Below the pieces are notes generated by a model that was given only the letters and a program-made list of their open reading frames with translations, made no database searches and was not told where the DNA came from. This document shows, piece after piece, positions 14,070 through 26,090 of a DNA stretch of 53,181 nt. The stretch's first letter is position 1, and each line of letters opens with the position of its first letter. Made by a program: the position numbers and the translations under genes. The stretch is from Liolophura sinensis. Its lineage: Eukaryota > Mollusca > Polyplacophora > Chitonida > Chitonidae. The stretch lies in contig NW_027018238.1 of the NCBI RefSeq assembly GCF_032854445.1, positions 1 through 53,181 of the forward strand, written 5' to 3'.

Positions 14070-14619
14070 TCAAATCTTTGGGCCAAGCCCATTTAACTCA
14101 CCCAACAAATGTCTTACTTCTAAGTCGAAGACAAACTCAATGTCTTTATCTACATGTAGAAAAACCACACCATTTGTATGTAAAAAAAACAAAAGGTACT
14201 TGATACAATCCGCTGTAAAAAGTACAATTGAACACTGACCCACATCAATAAGGTGCCAAAGGATGCGCAATTGGGCCAGGCATCTCCAGCTGTTGAAAAA
14301 TTGCAAATTTCCTTGGTTTCCATGGAGTAAGAGCCGTTGCTGGGCACGTGATCTTGACATCATTGATTATTCATTTGTGGCTACAGCCAAAAGTATTGGT
14401 CGGAGAGCAACGCGGTTTGCACCATTCGATTTCTCGTCACAAAATACGTCGGATTAGCCTCTTACCAACAGCATTGGAACAGTTTTTCCACTTTTGGATT
14501 TTTGCCTGGTCATTTTGCTAATTGAAATCGGCTACATTAACTATGTACAATCGCGACTGGTCATTACTATATTCAACTTTTCATTATAAGTTATGTGCCC
14601 TTCGGTAGCCCAGACGACG
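14070..14619 (+). repeat. Monomer type E of the seven-unit higher-order repeat
   Basis: It is marked by gtatgtaaaaaaaacaaaagg with cccaacaaatg, then ccaacagcattgg and attcaacttttcatt in the tail. It matches ~8020 and ~2.5 kb. Confidence 0.75.
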
Positions 14620-15169
14620 TCAAATCTTTGGGCCAAGCCCATTTAACTCACCCAGCAAATGTCTTACTCCTAAGTCGAAGACAAAATTAATGTCTTTATC
14701 TACATGTAGAAAAACCACACCATTTGTATATAAAAAAAACAAAAGGTACTTGATACAATCCGCTGTAAAAAGTACAATTGAACACTGACCCACATCAATA
14801 AGGTGCCAAAGGATGCGCAATTGGGCCAGGCATCTCCAGCTGTTGAAAAATTGCAAATTTCCTTGGTTTCCATGGAGTAAGAGCCGTTGCTGGGCACGTG
14901 ATCTTGACATCATTGATTATTCACTTGTGGCTACAGCCAAAAGTATTGGTCGGAGAGCAACGCGGTTTGCACCATTCGATTTCTCGTCACAAAATACGTC
15001 GGATTAGCCTCTTACCAGCAGCATTGGAACAGTTTTTCCACTTTTGGATTTTTGCCTGGTCTTTTTGCTAATGTAAATCGGCTACATTAACTATGTACAA
15101 TCGCGACTGGTCATTACTATATTCAACATTTCATTATAAGTTATGTGCCCTTCGGTAGCCCAGACGACG
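14620..15169 (+). repeat. Monomer type F of the seven-unit higher-order repeat
   Basis: It is marked by cttactcctaag, aaaattaatg and tcacttgtggc, with ctaatgtaaatcgg at ~15069. It matches ~8570, ~10223 and ~3.1 kb. Confidence 0.75.
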
Positions 15170-15719
15170 TCAAATCTTTGGGCCAAGCCCATTTAACTCA
15201 CCCAGCAAATGTCTTTTTTCTAAGTCGAAGACAAACTCAATGTCTTTATCTACATGTAGAAAAACCACACCATTTGTATATAAAAAAAACACAAGGTACT
15301 TGATACAATCTGCTGTAAAAAGTACAATTGAACACTGACCCACATCAATAAGGTGCCAAAGGATGCGCAATTGGACCAGGCATCTCCAGCTGTTGAAAAA
15401 TTGCAAATTTCCTTGGTTTCCATGGAGTAAGAGCCGTTGCTGGGCACGTGATCTTGACATCATTGATTATTCATTTGTGGCTACAGCCAAAAGTATTGGT
15501 CGGAGAGCAACGCGGTTTGTACCATTCGATTTCTCGTCACAAAATACGTCGGATTAGCCTCTTACCAGCAGCATTGGAACAGTTTTTCCACTTTTGGATT
15601 TTTGCCTGGTCATTTTGCTAATTGAAATCGGCTACATTAACTATGTACAATCGCGACTGGTCATTACTATATTCAACATTTCATTATAAGTTATGTGCCC
15701 TTCGGTAGCCCAGACGACG
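15170..15719 (+). repeat. Monomer type G (second copy)
   Basis: It repeats the marks of the monomer at 11320: a T-run before ctaag and caatctgctg near 15308. It adds private changes ttggaccagg (~15371) and ggtttgtacc (~15515). The 3,850-bp spacing to the first G is exactly seven 550-bp monomers. Confidence 0.75.
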
Positions 15720-16269
15720 TCAAATCTTTGGGCCAAGCCCATTTAACTCACCCAGCAAATGTCTTACTTCTAAGTCGAAGACAAACTCAATGTCTTTATC
15801 TACATGTAGAAAAACCACACCATTTGTATGTAAAAAAAACAAAAGGTACTTGATACAATCCGCTGTAAAAAGTACAATTGAACACTGACCCACATCAATA
15901 AGGTGCCAAAGGATGCGCAATTGGGCCAGGCATCTCCAGCTGTTGAAAAATTGCAAATTTCCTTGGTTTCCATGGAGTAAGAGCCGTTGCTGGGCACGTG
16001 ATCTTGACATCATTGATTATTCATTTGTGGCTACAGCCAAAAGTATTGGTCGGAGAGCAACGCGGTTTGCACCATTCGATTTCTCGTCACAAAATACGTC
16101 GGATTAGCCTCTTACCAACAGCATTGGAACAGTTTTTCCACTTTTGAATTTTTGCCTGGTCATTTTGCTAATTGAAATCGGCTACATTAACTATGTACAA
16201 TCGCGACTGGTCATTACTATATTCAACATTTCATTATAAGTTATGTGCCCTTCGGTAGCCCAGACGACG

Positions 16270-19200
16270 TCAAATCTTTGGGCCAAGCCCATTTAACTCA
16301 CCCAACAAATGTCTTACTTCTAAGTCGAAGACAAACTCAATGTCTTTATCTACATGTAGAAAAACCACACCATTTGTATATAAAAAAAACAAAAGGTACT
16401 TGATACAATCCGCTGTAAAAAGTACAATTGAACACTGACCCACATCAATAAGGTGCCAAAGGATGCGCAATTGGGCCAGGCATCTCCAGCTGTTGAAAAA
16501 TTGCAAATTTCCTTGGTTTCCATGGAGTAAGAGCCGTTGCTGGGCACGTGATCTTGACATCATTGATTATTCATTTGTGGCTACAGCCAAAAGTATTGGT
16601 CGGAGAGCAACGCGGTTTGCACCATTCGATTTCTCGTCACAAAATACGTCGGATTAGCCTCTTACCAACAGCATTGGAACAGTTTTTCCACTTTTGAATT
16701 TTTGCCTGGTCATTTTGCTAATTGAAATCGGCTACATTAACTATGTACAATCGCGACTGGTCATTACTATATTCAACATTTCATTATAAGTTATGTGCCC
16801 TTCGGTAGCCCAGACGACGTCAAATCTTTGGGCCAAGCCCATTTAACTCACCCAACAAATGTCTTACTTCTAAGTCGAAGACAAACTCAATGTCTTTATC
16901 TACATGTAGAAAAACCACACCATTTGTATATAAAAAAAACAAAAGGTACTTGATACAATCCGCTGTAAAAAGTACAATTGAACACTGACCCACATCAATA
17001 AGGTGCCAAAGGATGCGCAATTGGGCCAGGCATCTCCAGCTGTTGAAAAATTGCAAATTTCCTTGGTTTCCATGGAGTAAGAGTCGTTGCTGGGCACGTG
17101 ATCTTGACATCATTGATTATTCATTTGTGGCTACAGCCAAAAGTATTGGTCGGAGAGCAACGCGGTTTGCACCATTCGATTTCTCGTCACAAAATACGTC
17201 GGATTAGCCTCTTACCAGCAGCATTGGAACAGTTTTTCTACTTTTGGATTTTTGCCTGGTCTTTTTGCGAATTGAAATCGGCTACATTAACTATGTACAA
17301 TCGCGACTGGTCATTACTATATTCAACTTTTCATTATAAGTTATGTGCCCTTCGGTAGCCCAGACGACGTCAAATCTTTGGGCCAAGCCCATTTAACTCA
17401 CCCAACAAATGTCTTACTTCTAAGTCGAAGACAAACTCAATGTCTTTATCTACATGTGGAAAAACCACACCATTTGTATATAAAAAAAACAAAAGGTACT
17501 TGATACAATCCGCTGTAAAAAGTACAATTGAACACTGACCCACATCAATAAGGTGCCAAAGGATGCGCAATTGGGCCAGGCATCTCCAGCTGTTGAAAAA
17601 TTGCAAATTTCCTTGGTTTCCATGGAGTAAGAGCCGTTGCTGGGCACGTGATCTTGACATCATTGATTATTCATTTGTGGCTACAGCCAAAAGTATTGGT
17701 CGGAGAGCAACGCGGTTTGCACCATTCGATTTCTCGTCACAAAATACGTCGGATTAGCCTCTTACCAGCAGCGTTGGAACAGTTTTTCTACTTTTGGATT
17801 TTTGCCTGGTCTTTTTGCGAATTGAAATCGGCTACATTAACTATGTACAATCGCGACTGGTCATTACTATATTCAACTTTTCATTATAAGTTATGTGCCC
17901 TTCGGTAGCCCAGACGACGTCAAATCTTTGGGCCAAGCCCATTTAACTCACCCAACAAATGTCTTACTTCTAAATCGAAGAAAAACTCAATGTCTTTATC
18001 TACATGTAGAAAAACCACACCATTTGTATATAAAAAAAACAAAAGGTACTTGAAACAATCCGCTGTAAAAAGTACAATTGAACACTGACCCACATCAATA
18101 AGGTGCCAAAGGATGCGCAATTGGTCCAGGCATCTCCAGCTGTTGAAAAATTGCAAATTTCCTTGGTTTCCATGGAGTAAGAGCCGTTGCTGGGCACGTG
18201 ATCTTGACATCATTGATTATTCATTTGTGGCTACAGCCAAAAGTATTGGTCGGAGAGCAACGCGGTTTGCACCATTCGATTTCTCGTCACAAAATACGTC
18301 GGATTAGCCTCTTACCAGCAGCATTGGAACAGTTTTTCTACTTTTGGATTTTTCTCTGGTCTTTTTGCGAATTGAAATCGGCTACATTAACTATGTACAA
18401 TCGCGACTGGTCATTACTATATTCAACTTTTCATTATAAGTTATGTGCCCTTCGGTAGCCCAGACGACGTCAAATCTTTGGGCCAAGCCCATTTAACTCA
18501 CCCAACAAATGTCTTACTTCTAAGTCGAAGACAAACTCAATGTTTTTATCTACATGTAGAAAAACCACACCATTTGTATATAAAAAAAACAAAAGGTACT
18601 TGATACAATCCGCTGTAAAAAGTACAATTGAACACTGACCCACATCAATAAGGTGCCAAAGGATGCGCAATTGGGCCAGGCATCTCCAGCTGTTGAAAAA
18701 TTGCAAATTTCCTTGGTTTCCATGGAGTAAGAGCCGTTGCTGGGCACGTGATCTTGACATCATTGATTATTCATTTGTGGCTACAGCCAAAAGTATTGGT
18801 CGGAGAGCAACGCGGTTTGCACCATTCGATTTCTCGTCACAAAATACGTCGGATTAGCCTCTTACCAGCAGCATTGGAACAGTTTTTCCACTTTTGGATT
18901 TTTGCCTGGTCTTTTTGCTAATTGAAATCGGCTACATTAACTATGTACAATCGCGACTGGTCATTACTATATTCAACATTTCATTATAAGTTATGTGCCC
19001 TTCGGTAGCCCAGACGACGTCAAATCTTTGGGCCAAGCCCATTTAACTCACCCAACAAATGTCTTACTTCTAAGTCGAAGACAAACTCAATGTCTTTATC
19101 TACATGTAGAAAAACCACACCATTTGTATATAAAAAAAACACAAGGTACTTGATACAACCCGCTGTAAAAAGTACAATTGAACACTGACCCACATCAATA

Positions 19201-22200
19201 AGGTGCCAAAGGATGCGCAATTGGGCCAGGCATCTCCAGCTGTTGAAAAATTGCAAATTTCCTTGGTTTCCATGGAGTAAGAGCCGTTGCTGGGCACGTG
19301 ATCTTGACATCATTGATTATTCATTTGTGGCTACAGCCAAAAGTATTGGTCGGAGAGCAACGCGGTTTGCACCATTCGATTTCTCGTCACAAAATACGTC
19401 GGATTAGCCTCTTACCAGCAGCATTGGAACAGTTTTTCTACTTTTGGATTTTTGCCTGGTCTTTTTGCGAATTGAAATCGGCTACATTAACTATGTACAA
19501 TCGCGACTGGTCATTACTATTTTCAACTTTTCATTATAAGTTATGTGCCCTTCGGTAGCCCAGACGACGTCAAATCTTTGGGCCAAGCCCATTTAACTCA
19601 CCCAACAAATGTCTTACTTCTAAGTCGAAGACAAACTCAATGTCTTTATCTACATGTAGAAAAACCACACCATTTGTATATAAAAAAAACAAAAGGTACT
19701 TGATACAATCCGCTGTAAAAAGTACAATTGAACACTGACCCACATCAATAAGGTGCCAAAGGATGCGGAATTGGGCCAGGCATCTCCAGCTGTTGAAAAA
19801 TTGCAAATTTCCTTGGTTTCCATGGAGTAAGAGTCGTTGCTGGGCACGTGATCTTGACATCATTGATTATTCATTTGTGGCTACAGCCAAAAGTATTGGT
19901 CGGAGAGCAACGCGGTTTGCACCATTCGATTTCTCGTCACAAAATACGTCGGATTAGCCTCTTACCAGCAGCATTGGAACAGTTTTTCCACTTTTGGATT
20001 TTTCTCTGGTCTTTTTGCTAATTGAAATCGGCTACATTAACTATGTACAATCGCGACTGGTCATTACTATATTCAACTTTTCATTATAAGTTATGTGCCC
20101 TTCGGTAGCCCAGACGACGTCAAATCTTTGGGCCAAGCCCATTTAACTCACCCAACAAATGTCTTACTTCTAAGTCGAAGACAAACTCAATGTCTTTATC
20201 TACATGTAGAAAAACCACACCATTTGTATATAAAAAAAACACAAGGTACTTGATACAACCCGCTGTAAAAAGTACAATTGAACACTGACCCACATCAATA
20301 AGGTGCCAAAGGATGCGCAATTGGGCCAGGCATCTCCAGCTGTTGAAAAATTGCAAATTTCCTTGGTTTCCATGGAGTAAGAGCCGTTGCTGGGCACGTG
20401 ATCTTGACATCATTGATTATTCATTTGTGGCTACAGCCAAAAGTATTGGTCGGAGAGCAACGCGGTTTGCACCATTCGATTTCTCGTCACAAAATACGTC
20501 GGATTAGCCTCTTACCAGCAGCATTGGAACAGTTTTTCCACTTTTGGATTTTTGCCTGGTCTTTTTGCTAATTGAAATCGGCTACATTAACTATGTACAA
20601 TCGCGACTGGTCATTACTATATTCAACTTTTCATTATAAGTTATGTGCCCTTCGGTAGCCCAGACGACGTCAAATCTTTGGGCCAAGCCCATTTAACTCA
20701 CCCAACAAATGTCTTACTTCTAAGTCGAAGACAAACTCAATGTCTTTATCTACATGTAGAAAAACCACACCATTTGTATATAAAAAAAACAAAAGGTACT
20801 TGATACAATCCGCTGAAAAAAGTACAATTGAACACTGACCCACATCAATAAGGTGCCAAAGGATGCGCAATTGGGCCAGGCATCTCCAGCTGTTGAAAAA
20901 TTGCAAATTTCCTTGGTTTCCATGGAGTAAGAGCCGTTGCTGGGCACGTGATCTTGACATCATTGATTATTCATTTGTGGCTACAGCCAAAAGAATTGGT
21001 CGGAGAGCAACGCGGTTTGCACCATTCGATTTCTCGTCACAAAATACGTCGGATTAGCCTCTTACCAGCAGCATTGGAACAGTTTTTCCACTTTTGGATT
21101 TTTGCCTGGTCTTTTTGCGAATTGAAATCGGCTACATTAACTATGTACAATCGCTACTGGTCATTACTATATTCAACTTTTCATTATAAGTTATGTGCCC
21201 TTCGGTAGCCCAGACGACGTCAAATCTTTGGGCCAAGCCCATTTAACTCACCCAACAAATGTCTTACTTCTAAGTCGAAGACAAACTCAATGTCTTTATC
21301 TACATGTAGAAAAACCACACCATTTGTATATAAAAAAAACAAAAGGTACTTGATACAATCCGCTGAAAAAAGTACAATTGAACACTGACCCACATCAATA
21401 AGGTGCCAAAGGATGCGCAATTGGGCCAGGCATCTCCAGCTGTTGAAAAATTGCAAATTTCCTTGGTTTCCATGGAGTAAGAGCCGTTGCTGGGCACGTG
21501 ATCTTGACATCATTGATTATTCATTTGTGGCTACAGCCAAAAGAATTGGTCGGAGAGCAACGCGGTTTGCACCATTCGATTTCTCGTCACAAAATACGTC
21601 GGATTAGCCTCTTACCAGCAGCATTGGAACAGTTTTTCTACTTTTGGATTTTTGCCTGGTCTTTTTGCGAATTGAAATCGGCTACATTAACTATGTACAA
21701 TCGCGACTGGTCATTACTATATTCAACATTTCATTATAAGTTATGTGCCCTTCGGTAGCCCAGACGACGTCAAATCTTTGGGCCAAGCCCATTTAACTCA
21801 CCCAGCAAATGTCTTTTTTCTAAGTCGAAGACAAACTCAATGTCTTTATCTACATGTAGAAAAACCACACCATTTGTATATAAAAAAAACAAAAGGTACT
21901 TGATACAATCCGCTGTAAAAAGTACAATTGAACACTGACCCACATCAATAAGGTGCCAAAGGATGCGCAATTGGGCCAGGCATCTCCAGCTGTTGAAAAA
22001 TTGCAAATTTCCTTGGTTTCCATGGAGTAAGAGCCGTTGCTGGGCACGTGATCTTGACATCATTGATTATTCATTTGTGGCTACAGCCAAAAGTATTGGT
22101 CGGAGAGCAACGCGGTTTGCACCATTCGATTTCTCGTCACAAAATACGTCGGATTAGCCTCTTACCAGCAGCATTGGAACAGTTTTTCCACTTTTGGATT

Positions 22201-25200
22201 TTTCTCTGGTCTTTTTGCTAATTGAAATCGGCTACATTAACTATGTACAATCGCGACTGGTCATTACTATATTCAACTTTTCATTATAAGTTATGTGCCC
22301 TTCGGTAGCCCAGACGACGTCAAATCTTTGGGCCAAGCCCATTTAACTCACTCAACAAATGTCTTACTTCTAAGTCGAAGACAAACTCAATGTCTTTATC
22401 TACATGTAGAAAAACCACACCATTTGTATATAAAAAAAACACAAGGTACTTGATACAACCCGCTGTAAAAAGTACAATTGAACACTGACCCACATCAATA
22501 AGGTGCCAAAGGATGCGCAATTGGGCCAGGCATCTCCAGCTGTTGAAAAATTGCAAATTTCCTTGGTTTCCATGGAGTAAGAGCCGTTGCTGGGCACGTG
22601 ATCTTGACATCGTTGATTATTCATTTGTCGCTACAGCCAAAAGTATTGGTCGGAGAGCAACGCGGTTTGCACCATTCGATTTCTCGTCACAAAATACGTC
22701 GGATTAGCCTCTTACCAGCAGCATTGGAACAGTTTTTCTACTTTTGGATTTTTGCCTGGTCTTTTTGCTAATTGAAATCGGCTGCATTAACTATGTACAA
22801 TCGCGACTGGTCATTACTATATTCAACTTTTCATTATAAGTTATGTGCCCTTCGGTAGCCCAGACGACGTCAAATCTTTGGGCCAAGCCCATTTAACTCA
22901 CCCAGCAAATGTCTTACTCCTAAGTCGAAGACAAACTCAATGTCTTTATCTACATGTAGAAAAACCACACCATTTGTATATAAAAAAAACAAAAGGTACT
23001 TGATACAATCCGCTGTAAAAAGTACAATTGAACACTGACCCACATCAATAAGGTGCCAAAGGATGCGCAATTGGGCCAGGCATCTCCAGCTGTTGAAAAA
23101 TTGCAAATTTCCTTGGTTTCCATGGAGTAAGAGCCGTTGCTGGGCACGTGATCTTGACATCAATGATTATTCATTTGTGGCTACAGCCAAAAGTATTGGT
23201 CGGAGAGCAACGCGGTTTGCACCATTCGATTTCTCGTCACAAAATACGTCGGATTAGCCTCTTACCAGCAGCATTGGAACAGTTTTTCCACTTTTGGATT
23301 TTTGCCTGGTCTTTTTGCTAATTTAAATCGGCTACATTAACTATGTACAATCGCGACTGGTCATTACTATATTCAACATTTCATTATAAGTTATGTGCCC
23401 TTCGGTAGCCTAGACGACGTCAAATCTTTGGGCCAAGCCCATTTAACTCACCCAACAAATGTCTTACTTCTAAGTCGAAGACAAACTCAATGTCTTTATC
23501 TACATGTAGAAAAACCACACCATTTGTATATAAAAAAAACAAAAGGTACTTGATACAATCCGCTGTAAAAAGTACAATTGAACACTGACCCACATCAATA
23601 AGGTGCCAAAGGATGCGCAATTGGGCCAGGCATCTCCAGCTGTTGAAAAATTGCAAATTTCCTTGGTTTCCATGGAGTAAGAGCCGTTGCTGGGCACGTG
23701 ATCTTGACATCATTGATTATTCATTTGTGGCTACAGCCAAAAGTATTGGTCGGAGAGCAACGCGGTTTGCACCATTCGATTTCTCGTCACAAAATACGTC
23801 GGATTAGCCTCTTACCAGCAGCATTGGAACAGTTTTTCCACTTTTGGATTTTTGCCTGGTCTTTTTGCTAATTGAAATCGGCTACATTAACTATGTACAA
23901 TCGCGACTGGTCATTACTATATTCAACATTTCATTATAAGTTATGTGCCCTTCGGTAGCCTAGACGACGTCAAATCTTTGGGCCAAGCCCATTTAACTCA
24001 CCCAACAAATGTCTTACTTCTAAGTCGAAGACAAACTCAATGTCTTTATCTACATGTAGAAAAACCACACCATTTGTATATAAAAAAAACAAAAGGTACT
24101 TGATACAATCCGCTGTAAAAAGTACAATTGAACACTGACCCACATCAATAAGGTGCCAAAGGATGCGCAATTGGGCCAGGCATCTCCAGCTGTTGAAAAA
24201 TTGCAAATTTCCTTGGTTTCCATGGAGTAAGAGCCGTTGCTGGGCACGTGATCTTGACATCATTGATTATTCATTTGTGGCTACAGCCAAAAGTATTGGT
24301 CGGAGAGCAACGCGGTTTGCACCATTCGATTTCTCGTCACAAAATACGTCGGATTAGCCTCTTACCAGCAGCATTGGAACAGTTTTTCCACTTTTGGATT
24401 TTTGCCTGGTCTTTTTGCTAATTGAAATCGGCTACATTAACTATGTACAATCGCGACTGGTCATTACTATATTCAACTTTTCATTATAAGTTATGTGCCC
24501 TTCGGTAGCCCAGACGACGTCAAATCTTTGGGCCAAGCCCATTTAACTCACCCAACAAATGTCTTACTTCTAAGTCGAAGACAAACTCAATGTCTTTATC
24601 TACATGTAGAAAAACCACACCATTTGTATATAAAAAAAACAAAAGGTACTTGATACAATCCGCTGTAAAAAGTACAATTGAACACTGACCCACATCAATA
24701 AGGTGCCAAAGGATGCGCAATTGGGCCAGGCATCTCCAGCTGTTGAAAAATTGCAAATTTCCTTGGTTTCCATGGAGTAAGAGCCGTTGCTGGGCACGTG
24801 ATCTTGACATCATTGATTATTCATTTGTGGCTACAGCCAAAAGTATTGGTCGGAGAGCAACGCGGTTTGCACCATTCGATTTCTCGTCACAAAATACGTC
24901 GGATTAGCAATTTACCAGCAGCATTGGAACAGTTTTTCTACTTTTGGATTTTTGCCTGGTCTTTTTGCGAATTGAAATCGGCTACATTAACTATGTACAA
25001 TCGCTACTGGTCATTACTATATTCAACTTTTCATTATAAGTTATGTGCCCTTCGGTAGCCCAGACGACGTCAAATCTTTGGGCCAAGCCCATTTAACTCA
25101 CCCAACAAATGTCTTACTTCTAAATCGAAGACAAACTCAATGTCTTTATCTACATGTAGAAAAACCACACCATTTGTATATAAAAAAAACAAAAGGTACT

Positions 25201-26083
25201 TGATACAATCCGCTGTAAAAAGTACAATTGAACACTGACCCACATCAATAAGGTGCCAAAGGATGCGCAATTGGGCCAGGCATCTCCAGCTGTTGAAAAA
25301 TTGCAAATTTCCTTGGTTTCCATGGAGTAAGAGCCGTTGCTGGGCACGTGATCTTGACATCATTGATTATTCATTTGTGGCTACAGCCAAAAGTATTGGT
25401 CGGAGAGCAACGCGGTTTGCACCATTCGATTTCTCGTCACAAAATACGTCGGATTAGCCTCTTACCAGCAGCATTGGAACAGTTTTTCTACTTTTGGATT
25501 TTTGCCTGGTCTTTTTGCGAATTGAAATCGGCTACATTAACTATGTACAATCGCGACTGGTCATTACTATATTCAACTTTTCATTATAAGTTATGTGCCC
25601 TTCGGTAGCCCAGACGACGTCAAATCTTTGGGCCAAGCCCATTTAACTCACCCAACAAATGTCTTACTTCTAAGTCGAAGACAAACTCAATGTCTTTATC
25701 TACATGTAGAAAAACCACACCATTTGTATATAAAAAAAACAAAAGGCACTTGATACAATCCGCTGTAAAAAGTACAATTGAACACTGACCCACATCAATA
25801 AGGTGCCAAAGGATGCGCAATTGGGCCAGGCATCTCCAGCTGTTGAAAAATTGCAAATTTCCTTGGTTTCCATGGAGTAAGAGTCGTTGCTGGGCACGTG
25901 ATCTTGACATCATTGATTATTCATTTGTGGCTACAGCCAAAAGTATTGGTCGGAGAGCAACGCGGTTTGCACCATTCGATTTCTCGTCACAAAATACGTC
26001 GGATTAGCCTCTTACCAAAAGCATTGGAACAGTTTTCCCACTTTTGAATTTTTGCCTGGTCATTTTGCTAATTGAAATCGGCT
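16270..26083 (+). repeat. Subfamily A, highly homogenised stretch with recent duplications
   Basis: About 18 monomers keep strict 550-bp spacing. Many share agtttttcta and ttttgcgaattg, which are not in the left part. Private variants show recent duplications. The changes gctgaaaaaag (20812 and 21362) and aagaattgg (20991 and 21541) recur exactly one monomer apart. The change gcctagacg recurs at ~23408 and ~23958. The pair ttttctctgg / acaacccgctg recurs 2,200 bp apart (~20001/20255 and ~22201/22455), indicating a four-monomer duplication. The seven-type cycle of the left part is not recognisable here. Confidence 0.85.
23731..23846 (+). other. Conserved core of the monomer (example copy, ~116 bp)
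   Basis: The stretch from ctacagccaaaag to ccacttttg differs at only two positions between this A copy and a B copy at 30325-30440 (acgcgg/acacgg and gcattgg/gcactgg). The rest of the monomer carries about 45 differences in 434 positions. The boundaries are approximate. The function is unknown; protein binding or simply slow change are both possible. Confidence 0.55.
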
Positions 26084-26090
26084 ACACTGT
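26040..26090. other. Junction between satellite subfamilies A and B
   Basis: Up to gaaatcggctac (ending ~26084) the sequence carries A marks such as gaatttttgcctggtcattttgc. Directly after it come the B marks actgtactatgtaccatc, followed by ttgactataag and ccagaagacg. The phase is kept and no other sequence lies between. The shared stretch makes the exact breakpoint ambiguous by a few tens of bases. Confidence 0.8.

Larger units (their letters stand above)
1..26083 (+). repeat. Satellite array, subfamily A (550-bp monomer, ~47 copies)
   Basis: This is a head-to-tail tandem array with no spacer. The landmark at the start of the window (ggtttccatggagtaag) recurs at 5515, 6065, 6615 and so on to 25865, exactly 37 periods of 550 bp over that span. 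About ten more copies precede it. Marks that separate A from the other subfamilies are gatgcgcaattggg, catctccagctg, gatcttgacatcattg, tcatttgtggctac and gctacattaactatg. Most copies also have an eight-A run after gtatat or gtatgt. Every frame has a stop within each monomer, so the array is non-coding as far as I can see. Direct observation supports the repeat; its chromosomal position, for example centromeric or subtelomeric, cannot be read from the sequence. Confidence 0.98.
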
